Assembly (NCBI GenBank): GCA_005881895.1 | Contig: VBCG01000155.1 | Location: 1 to 32,611 of the forward strand | From: Betaproteobacteria bacterium | GTDB taxonomy: Bacteria > Pseudomonadota > Gammaproteobacteria > Burkholderiales > Casimicrobiaceae | Length of the DNA: 32,611 nt | Direction of reading: 5' to 3' | In this document: one piece after another, positions 24,350 to 32,611 of the stretch | Layout of the letters: each line of letters begins with the position of its first letter | Numbering within the stretch: the first letter of the stretch is position 1 | Position numbers and translations under genes: made by a program | The notes under the pieces: generated by a model | Told to the model about the DNA's origin: nothing | Databases searched by the model: none | Seen by the model: only the letters and a program-made list of their open reading frames with translations

Positions 24350-24384
24350 GAGGCGGCACGAGAAATCGGCCGCCTCGTTTTTTT
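24350..24384 (+). terminator. Intrinsic terminator after the pyrE/DUF4124 unit
   Basis: GAGGCGGC (24350-24357) pairs perfectly with GCCGCCTC (24369-24376) around an 11-nt loop, and seven T follow (24378-24384). It sits just after the DUF4124 stop and just before the palindromic repeats. Confidence 0.85.
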
Positions 24385-24386
24385 GG

Positions 24387-24460
24387 TAGGGTCAGACTCC
24401 AATTTCGCTCGCCCTTCTGTGCCCTACCTAAGAGACTGTCGAAATTGGAGTCTGACCCTA
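24387..24460. repeat. REP-like palindromic element (second copy)
   Basis: Arms of 21 bp (24387-24407 and 24440-24460) are perfectly inverted around a 32-nt loop, the same loop length as the copy at 12192-12271. Both copies share the core TAGGGTCAGACTC, while the inner parts of the arms and the loops differ. It lies between a terminator and ettA. Confidence 0.85.
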
Positions 24461-24471
24461 ATTTCGCAAAG

Positions 24472-24486
24472 TGGAGTCTGACCCTA
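24472..24486. repeat. Half copy of the REP-like element
   Basis: TGGAGTCTGACCCTA repeats the outer part of the right arm of the preceding palindrome, 11 bp after it. It has no matching left arm of its own. Confidence 0.75.
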
Positions 24487-24507
24487 CTTTCACCGTGCTG
24501 CGATAAT
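24478..24507 (+). promoter_or_regulatory. Possible ettA promoter using repeat sequence as its -35
   Basis: GATAAT (24502-24507) matches the -10 consensus at 5 of 6 bases. CTGACC (24478-24483), which is part of the half repeat, matches the -35 at 4 of 6 with an 18-bp spacer. The ettA ATG follows 28 bp downstream of the -10. Confidence 0.4.
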
Positions 24508-24535
24508 TCGGCACAACACCGAAATCTCGCAAACC

Positions 24536-26200
<1,665 letters not shown>

Positions 26201-26212
26201 TAACACCGGGGG

Positions 26213-27643
26213 CTAGCCCAACTTGCGCTTCAGAATCGCGTTGACCTGCGCAGGATTGGCTTTGCCCTTCGACGCCTTCATCACCTGCCCGACGAGCGAA
26301 TTGAACGCCTTTTCTCTGCCGGCCTTCACTTCCGCGATGATGGCGGCGTTTGCCGCAAGGACGTCGTCGACGATACGCTCGATGGCGCCCTCGTCGGAAA
26401 TCTGCCGCAGCCCATTGCGCTCGATGATCAGGTCGGCATCGCCTTCGCCGGCCCACATCGCGTCGAATACATCCTTGGCCATCTTGCCGGAGATCGTATT
26501 GTCCTGAATGCGTCTCAACAGCTCGGCGAGCGTGTGGGGCGTCACCGGCGCAGCACCGATCTCGCGCTCCTCCCGATTGAGCGCGGCCGACAACGCGCCC
26601 ATGATCCAGCTTGCCGCGAGATTCGGCGCGCCGCCGAGCACGCGTACCGTGTCTTCGAAATAATGTGCAACTTCGCGGCTCGCGGTGAGCGCGGCCGCCT
26701 CGTACATACTAAGGCCGTATTGCGTGACGAAGCGCGCCTTCATCACATCGGGTAACTCAGGCAGCTCTGATTTCACGCGCTCGATCCACGCCGCATCGAT
26801 AACCAGCGGCGGCAAATCAGGATCGGGAAAATAGCGATAGTCATGCGCATCTTCCTTCGTGCGCATCGGCCGGGTTTCGTTGCGATCCGGATCGTACAGC
26901 CGCGTTTCCTGCACGACGGCACCGCCGTCCTCGATCAGCTCGATCTGCCGGCGCGCTTCGAACTCGATCGCGTGCTGAAGAAAACGAAAGCTGTTCAGGT
27001 TCTTGATCTCGCAACGCGTGCCGAGGTCATCGCTGCCCGTGGGACGCACCGACACGTTCGCATCACAGCGGAAGCTCCCTTCCTGCAGATTGCCGTCGCA
27101 GATGCCGATCCAGCGCACGAGCGCATGTAAGGCCTTGGCATAGGCGACCGCTTCGGCGGCGCTGCGCATGTCGGGCTCGGAGACGATCTCGAGCAGCGGC
27201 GTGCCGGCGCGATTCAAATCGATTCCAGTCATGCCGTGGAAGTCCTCGTGCAGGCTTTTGCCCGCGTCTTCCTCCAAATGCGCGCGCGTCAGCCGTATAC
27301 GCTTTTCCGTTTCTGCTATCGCGATCGTGACCGAGCCGCCGGCCACGATGGGGATTTCGTACTGCGAAATCTGATAACCCTTCGGCAAATCTGGATAAAA
27401 GTAATTCTTGCGCGCAAAGACGCTTCTTTGACTGATCGTGCCGCCAACGGCAACGCCGAAGCGAATCGCCCGTTCGACGGCGCCTTTGTTCAGCACCGGC
27501 AGCACGCCAGGAAGCGCGATATCGACGGCGGATGCCTGCGAGTTCGGCGCGGCGCCGAACGCCGTGGGTGCGCCGGAAAAGATCTTCGACGCGGTTGACA
27601 GTTGCGCGTGCGTCTCCAGGCCGATGACGACTTCCCACTTCAT
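26213..27643 (-). CDS. gatB: Asp-tRNA(Asn)/Glu-tRNA(Gln) amidotransferase subunit B
   Basis: The 476-residue protein starts [17 protein letters not shown], the conserved GatB opening. [32 protein letters not shown] and [20 protein letters not shown] mark the kinase-like catalytic domain. The C-terminal tail domain (YqeY-like) ends [11 protein letters not shown] and contacts tRNA. GatB activates misacylated Glu-tRNA(Gln) or Asp-tRNA(Asn) for amidation by ammonia from GatA. ATG 27643 overlaps the gatA stop by four bases (ATGA), so the two are coupled. An upstream in-frame extension to 27688 has no family similarity. Confidence 0.95.
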   Translation of the reverse strand: MKWEVVIGLETHAQLSTASKIFSGAPTAFGAAPNSQASAVDIALPGVLPVLNKGAVERAIRFGVAVGGTISQRSVFARKNYFYPDLPKGYQISQYEIPIVAGGSVTIAIAETEKRIRLTRAHLEEDAGKSLHEDFHGMTGIDLNRAGTPLLEIVSEPDMRSAAEAVAYAKALHALVRWIGICDGNLQEGSFRCDANVSVRPTGSDDLGTRCEIKNLNSFRFLQHAIEFEARRQIELIEDGGAVVQETRLYDPDRNETRPMRTKEDAHDYRYFPDPDLPPLVIDAAWIERVKSELPELPDVMKARFVTQYGLSMYEAAALTASREVAHYFEDTVRVLGGAPNLAASWIMGALSAALNREEREIGAAPVTPHTLAELLRRIQDNTISGKMAKDVFDAMWAGEGDADLIIERNGLRQISDEGAIERIVDDVLAANAAIIAEVKAGREKAFNSLVGQVMKASKGKANPAQVNAILKRKLG

Positions 27644-29127
27644 GATGACTTGGACGCATGTTCGATCGGCGGTACACGCTGATGCCAATCAGTCGCCTGT
27701 TGATAGCGATGCGCGACATCGAGAATGCGCGCCTCGTCGAAATGATTGCCCTGAATCTGCAGTCCGATCGGCAAACCGTCTCGCGTTACGCCGCACGGAA
27801 TCGAAATCGCCGGCGCCCCGGTCAAGTCCGCCGCAATCGTGAAGATATCGTTCAAGTACATTTGCACCGGATCATCCGTCTTGGCCCCGATCTTAAACGC
27901 CGCGCTCGGGGCCGTCGGTCCGACGATCACGTCGCATTCGCCATAAGCTCGCCGAAAATCGTCGGCAATCAGGCGCCGCACCTGCTGCGCCTTCAGGTAG
28001 TACGCATCGTAGTAGCCGTGTGACAGCACGTACGTACCCGTGAGAATGCGGCGCTTGACCTCGGCGCCAAAGCCCTCGGCGCGCGTTTTCTTGTACATAT
28101 CGAGCAGGTCTTTGAAATCGTTCGCGCGATGGCCGTAGCGAACGCCGTCGAAGCGCGACAGATTCGACGATGCTTCGGCCGGCGCGATCACGTAATAGAC
28201 TGGCACCGAGTATTTGACGGCGGGAAGACTGATGGTCTTGAGCGTTGCGCCGAGCTTCTGCAGTTCCGCGATCGCGGCCTCGACTGCCGCAGCCACCTCG
28301 GCATCGACGCCCTCGCCGTGGAACTCTTTGGGCAAGCCGATGCGTAGACCTTCGAGCACTTTCGCAGCGCGCGGCTCGCGCAACAATTGTGCGTAGTCTT
28401 CAGGCGGCCGATCGATCGAGGTCGAATCGCGCGGATCGTGTCCCGCCATCGCCCGCAGCAAGAGCGCGCAATCCTCGGCGGTACGCCCGAACGGTCCTGG
28501 ATGATCGAGGCTCGACGCGAACGCGACCAACCCATAGCGTGAGCACGCGCCATACGTCGGCTTGAGACCGCAGATCCCTGTTAGCGCCGCCGGTTGACGA
28601 ATCGATCCCCCGGTATCCGTGCCGGTGGCTGCGGGAACGAGCCGCGCGGCCACTGCCACCGCCGATCCGCCTGAGCTACCCCCGGGTACGTACGCCGGAT
28701 CCCATGGATTTCTGACCGGACCGAACCACGATGTCTCGCTCGACGAGCCCATCGCGAACTCATCCATGTTGGTCTTGCCGACGAGGACTGTTCCCGCCTT
28801 GCGCAATTGCTCGACGACGAACGCATCGTAGGGCGCGACAAAGTCCGCGAGCATGCGCGAGCCGCACGTCGTGTTGAGACCCGCGGTCATCAGCACGTCC
28901 TTGTGCGCGAGCGGAATGCCGGTCAGCGGTCCGCCGTCGCCCTTGCGCAAGGCGGCATCGGCCGCCCGTGCCGCGGCCAGCGCGCCATCGCGATCGATCG
29001 TGATGAATGCGTTGAAACGACTTTGCGCGCGTTCGATTCGCGCCAATGCTTCGCTCGTAAGCTCTTCGCTCGAAATCCGTCGCGCATGCAGCGCCTGCGC
29101 GAGCTCGGCGATCGTGCCGTCAATCAC
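27640..29127 (-). CDS. gatA: Asp-tRNA(Asn)/Glu-tRNA(Gln) amidotransferase subunit A
   Basis: The 495-residue amidase has the Ser-cisSer-Lys catalytic set: the lysine in PLAHKDV, the cis-serine in [13 protein letters not shown], and the nucleophile in [15 protein letters not shown]. GatA hydrolyses glutamine or asparagine and channels ammonia to Gat[10 protein letters not shown] and [16 protein letters not shown] are further GatA signatures. The start is GTG at 29127, giving [19 protein letters not shown]. It lies 3 bp after the gatC stop. The gatC-gatA-gatB order and close spacing form a single operon. Confidence 0.95.
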   Translation of the reverse strand: MIDGTIAELAQALHARRISSEELTSEALARIERAQSRFNAFITIDRDGALAAARAADAALRKGDGGPLTGIPLAHKDVLMTAGLNTTCGSRMLADFVAPYDAFVVEQLRKAGTVLVGKTNMDEFAMGSSSETSWFGPVRNPWDPAYVPGGSSGGSAVAVAARLVPAATGTDTGGSIRQPAALTGICGLKPTYGACSRYGLVAFASSLDHPGPFGRTAEDCALLLRAMAGHDPRDSTSIDRPPEDYAQLLREPRAAKVLEGLRIGLPKEFHGEGVDAEVAAAVEAAIAELQKLGATLKTISLPAVKYSVPVYYVIAPAEASSNLSRFDGVRYGHRANDFKDLLDMYKKTRAEGFGAEVKRRILTGTYVLSHGYYDAYYLKAQQVRRLIADDFRRAYGECDVIVGPTAPSAAFKIGAKTDDPVQMYLNDIFTIAADLTGAPAISIPCGVTRDGLPIGLQIQGNHFDEARILDVAHRYQQATDWHQRVPPIEHASKSS

Positions 29128-29130
29128 AAC

Positions 29131-29418
29131 TTATTCGATCACGCGCGGCACCAGATACAGACCGTCTTCGACGGCGGGCGCACCGCGTTGGTAATCGGCG
29201 TGATGATCGGATTCGGTGATCGCATCGTCGCGCAACGGCGCGCTCACGTCTTGCGCATGCGACATCGGTTCGATGCCCGTCGTGTCGATCGCCTGGAGCT
29301 CGTTGATCAGCGTGAAGATCGCATCGAGCTTGGCGTGGACCTCGCGCGCCGCCGCCGCATCGATGTCAATTCGCGCCAGATGCGCGATCCGCAACACGTC
29401 GTCGAGGGTAAGTGCCAT
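29131..29418 (-). CDS. gatC: Asp-tRNA(Asn)/Glu-tRNA(Gln) amidotransferase subunit C
   Basis: The 95-residue protein matches GatC in size and pattern: LDDVLRIAHLARIDID at the start, INELQAIDTTGIEPMSH in the middle, LRDD, then a C-terminal DGLYLVPRVIE. GatC wraps around and stabilises the GatA-GatB pair. It is the first gene of the gatCAB operon and is divergent from mreB with 221 bp between the starts, a common betaproteobacterial arrangement. There is no clear purine-rich Shine-Dalgarno on this strand; the upstream stretch is pyrimidine-rich instead. Confidence 0.93.
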   Translation of the reverse strand: MALTLDDVLRIAHLARIDIDAAAAREVHAKLDAIFTLINELQAIDTTGIEPMSHAQDVSAPLRDDAITESDHHADYQRGAPAVEDGLYLVPRVIE

Positions 29419-29546
29419 GAAGGAGGAGGGCGGAGCACGGTTGGACCTTTACGACGAAGCGCTAAAACCACAGGCCCCGGCGTGCCGTCCGGGCCGGAAT
29501 TCGTCATAAAACCGCATCAAATCAGTGCGAAAGCAACAGGCAATAG

Positions 29547-30683
<1,137 letters not shown>

Positions 30684-30772
30684 TGTCCCGGAACAGGACG
30701 CCAGGGAGCTCAATGCGGGCCGCGCGACCGCCAGCGGGGGCATGACGGCGGCGGCATAGAGTCAAGCAGGAA

Positions 30773-31046
30773 GCAGGCTGATGCAGGACCCGACATGAGC
30801 CGCGTTTCGGACGAGATGGCCCCGGATACAAGGCGCGAACCGCAGCGAATGGCGTGCGGCTGTTCGCAAGGCGAACAACGACGTACACGGGGCCATATCG
30901 TCGAAACCCGGATAGGCAGCGGCTTGGCGGGTGATCTGCTTTGTCGCAACTTCGCTCGTGTACGCTTGGTACACGTCGCTCGCTGCTTCGCGTATACCAT
31001 CCCGCCAAGCCGCTGCGCGGCCATGCCGGGTCCTGCATCAGCCTGC
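30773..31046. repeat. 274-bp nested palindromic (MITE-like) element between mreB and mreC
   Basis: Outer 25-bp inverted ends (30773-30797 and 31022-31046) differ at one base and start GCAGGCTGATGCAGGA. Inside are two further palindromes. Palindrome A pairs CGAGATGGCCCC (30812-30823) with GGGGCCATATCG (30889-30900) at 11 of 12 positions and has TGTTCGC/GCGAACA (30861-30877) at its tip. Palindrome B pairs 16 bp perfectly (30916-30931 with 31001-31016) and contains CGTGTAC/GTACACG (30957-30975). There is no transposase and no clear target duplication; a 7-bp AAGCAGG duplication lies at the left edge. The right end stops 3 bp before the mreC ATG. The 89 bp between mreB and the element hold nothing else I can identify. 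Confidence 0.75.
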
Positions 31047-31049
31047 TAG

Positions 31050-31961
31050 ATGCATCACATCTCCGTCGAGCCGCCTGCGTTTTTTCATCGCGGCCCGAGC
31101 CCTCTATCAAGGCTCGCGCTCTTGGGCCTTCTCTCGATCGCGCTGCTTTTCGCCGACACGCGTTTTCGTTATCTAGAGGGCGTACGGCAGGTCGTCGCCG
31201 TGGCGCTCTATCCGTTTCAACGCGCGGTGCTGCTTCCCGGCGAAGCGTTCGCCTATGTCGGCGATTATTTCGGGTCGAAGCGGCAGCTGGCCGACGAAAA
31301 TTCTCGTTTGAAGGAAGCGCTGGTTGTGCAAGCGCCGGCCGTGAAAACGGCTTCGCAGCTGGAAATCGAAAACGCGCGGCTCAAGGCGTTGCTCGACACC
31401 GCGCAACGTTACCCGGGCGCTGCAGTGGCGGTCGAAGTGCTTTATATCGGCCGCGATCCGTTTACGCAAAAGCTGTTCGTCAACAAAGGGGTCGAAGCAG
31501 GCGTCAAGGCGGGCGACGCGGTCATCGACGAGCTCGGCGTCGTGGGGCAAGTGACGCGCTCTTACCCGATGATGGCGGAGGTCACGCTCGTCACGGAGCG
31601 CGATCACGCAGTGCCCGTCAGGATCGAGCGCAGCGGTATCCGCAGCGTCCTCTTCGGCAACGGCACCGGACGCTCGCCGGAGCTTCGTTTCACAGCGCCA
31701 TCGGCCGATATAAAAATCGGCGACCGGCTGCTGACGTCGGGCATCGACGGAACGTATCCGGCGGGGCTCGCGGTGGCCGAAGTCATCGACATCGATCGCG
31801 ACACCGGGCAAATGTTCGCGCGCATCGCCTGCAAGCCGCTCGCCGGCATCGATCGCAGCCAATTCCTGCTGGTGCTGGGACGCGAGGCCGCGATGCCGCC
31901 GCGTCCGGAAGAGCCCGCGGAAATCGAGTCCGCGAAGAAGGGCCGTCGGGGCCGGCGATGA
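31050..31961 (+). CDS. mreC: Rod shape-determining protein MreC
   Basis: The 303-residue protein starts with a short polar region (PPAFFHRGPSPLSRL, typical of betaproteobacterial MreC). One membrane segment (about residues 20-36, LALLGLLSIALLFAD) and a periplasmic coiled coil (about 75-115, KRQLADENSRLKEAL) follow. The MreC beta-domains include VNKGVEAGVKAGDAVIDELG and LLTSGIDGTYPAGLAVAEV. The lysine/arginine-rich tail ends KKGRRGRR. It links MreB to PBP2 in the periplasm. ATG 31050 sits 3 bp after the palindromic element, so no normal Shine-Dalgarno is present and the element forms its leader. Its stop overlaps the mreD start (ATGA). Confidence 0.93.
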   Translation: MHHISVEPPAFFHRGPSPLSRLALLGLLSIALLFADTRFRYLEGVRQVVAVALYPFQRAVLLPGEAFAYVGDYFGSKRQLADENSRLKEALVVQAPAVKTASQLEIENARLKALLDTAQRYPGAAVAVEVLYIGRDPFTQKLFVNKGVEAGVKAGDAVIDELGVVGQVTRSYPMMAEVTLVTERDHAVPVRIERSGIRSVLFGNGTGRSPELRFTAPSADIKIGDRLLTSGIDGTYPAGLAVAEVIDIDRDTGQMFARIACKPLAGIDRSQFLLVLGREAAMPPRPEEPAEIESAKKGRRGRR

Positions 31962-32500
31962 GAATGCTCCCCGGTGTGACGGCATTGAGCGCGGCGCGGT
32001 CCGAGGAGATCCTGCGCCCGATCAAGCCGTCGTTCATTCTGCTCACGCTATTTATCGCATTGCTCGCGAACATCGTTCCACTCGCGCCCTCCGCGACTGC
32101 GCTGCGCCCCGATCTACTCGCGCTCGTGCTGCTCTACTGGTGCATCCGCGAGCCACGTTACGTCGGCGTCGGCACCGCATGGTTCGTGGGGCTCGTGATG
32201 GACGTCGCCGACGCGACGCTCTTCGGCCAGCACGCGCTCGCTTATGCAGTACTTGCCTATGCAGCCGATTATTTTCGCCGCCGCGTCCTGCGTTTTCCCC
32301 TCTGGCAGCAGGCCGTGCAAGTTGCGGCGCTGCTGGGCTTGTGCGCCGCGATCGTGCTGCTTGTGCGTATTGTCGGCGGCGCGCCGCTGCCGCGGTGGAC
32401 CTACGCGGTGCCGCCGGTCGTCGGTGCGCTGCTCTGGCCGCTATTGTCGGTATTGCTGCAATATCCGCAACGGCCGACGCATTCATCGACGAAACGCTGA
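31958..32500 (+). CDS. mreD: Rod shape-determining protein MreD
   Basis: The 180-residue protein is highly hydrophobic with about five membrane segments. It shows the MreD pattern RPIKPSFILLTLFIALLANI, LRPDLLALVLLYWCIREP, GVGTAWFVGLVMDVADATLF and GQHALAYAVLAY. It is an inner-membrane member of the elongation complex with MreC and PBP2. The ATG overlaps the mreC stop by four bases. The first 20 residues are polar and slightly long for the family; ATG 31964, two codons in, is an alternative. Confidence 0.92.
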   Translation: MRMLPGVTALSAARSEEILRPIKPSFILLTLFIALLANIVPLAPSATALRPDLLALVLLYWCIREPRYVGVGTAWFVGLVMDVADATLFGQHALAYAVLAYAADYFRRRVLRFPLWQQAVQVAALLGLCAAIVLLVRIVGGAPLPRWTYAVPPVVGALLWPLLSVLLQYPQRPTHSSTKR

Positions 32501-32518
32501 AACGCGCGGACAGACGTC

Positions 32519-32611
32519 ATGGCCCGAACACTTTTTGTATCGAAGAACCGCGGCTTCGGTGCGCGCGGCGGCGGATCGGACTTTTCGACAGCCGAACGCG
32601 ACCGCTTCTAT
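32519..32611 (+). CDS. Start of next gene in the mre operon, probably penicillin-binding protein 2 (partial)
   Basis: Only 31 codons are visible, starting MARTLFVSKNRGFG and reaching the window edge. The segment is polar and glycine/arginine-rich, as a cytoplasmic tail before a first membrane segment would be. In this operon type mrdA (PBP2) follows mreD, so that is the most likely identity, but the visible residues alone do not prove it. It begins 18 bp after the mreD stop. Confidence 0.45.
   Translation, partial: MARTLFVSKNRGFGARGGGSDFSTAERDRFY

Noticed and set aside
26201-26217. GGGCTAGCCC palindrome between ettA and gatB as a terminator
   Set aside because: Only a 10-bp self-complementary sequence with no loop and no T-run.
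30762-30974. Small open frames within the mreB-mreC palindromic element
   Set aside because: Similar-looking peptides appear on both strands because the DNA is palindromic; none has a ribosome-binding site or family match.

Overview
The window is about 32.6 kb of GC-rich chromosomal DNA with dense genes in short operons. Several neighbourhoods are typical of Betaproteobacteria: gatC-gatA-gatB divergent from mreB-mreC-mreD, gshB followed by a minimal PTS (EIIA, HPr, EI), metX with metW, DUF4124 and DUF5648 proteins, and palindromic elements with a TAGGGTCAGACTC core. I place it in Betaproteobacteria by gene content only. No rRNA, tRNA, CRISPR array or transposase gene was seen.

Layout. (1) 1-925: truncated NCS2 nucleobase permease (minus strand), divergent from a SolA-type FAD amine oxidase. 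(2) 2223-4370: NfeD protease followed by a stomatin/slipin gene that is frameshifted by an apparent 16-nt loss. (3) 4424-7099: molybdate genes modE (HTH only), modA, modB, modC, with a readable promoter and a ModE-type operator in front of modA. (4) 7176-11387: gshB, EIIA-Man, HPr, a second HPr-like gene lacking Ser46, and ptsI, with a perfect hairpin just before ptsI. (5) 11444-15705: a redox cluster of TlpA thioredoxin, DUF4266 lipoprotein, DUF3570 protein, c-type cytochrome (opposite strand), ApbE flavin transferase and a frameshifted cytochrome/DUF5648 gene. (6) 15764-19828: an attenuator-like leader, a metX-metW fusion in one reading frame, ampG and a methyltransferase. (7) 20070-24328: yheS-like ABC-F and an exonuclease III gene on the minus strand, divergent from pyrE and a DUF4124 gene, ending in an intrinsic terminator. 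(8) 24387-26200: palindromic repeats and ettA. (9) 26213-29418: gatB, gatA, gatC (minus strand). (10) 29640-32611: mreB, a 274-bp nested palindromic element, mreC, mreD and the first 31 codons of the next gene (probably mrdA).

Best candidate for an under-described system: the TlpA / DUF4266 / DUF3570 / cytochrome c / ApbE cluster. The DUF3570 protein carries DSMSGAS, which fits the D-x-x-(S/T)-G-A-(S/T) sequence that ApbE enzymes flavinylate, plus a near copy NTLSGAS. This suggests, but does not prove, a covalently flavinylated envelope redox protein. The start codon and part of the export signal of this DUF3570 gene lie inside a palindromic repeat. The other notable items are the metX-metW fusion with its leader, the ModE operator, the tandem HPr pair and the mreB-mreC palindromic element.
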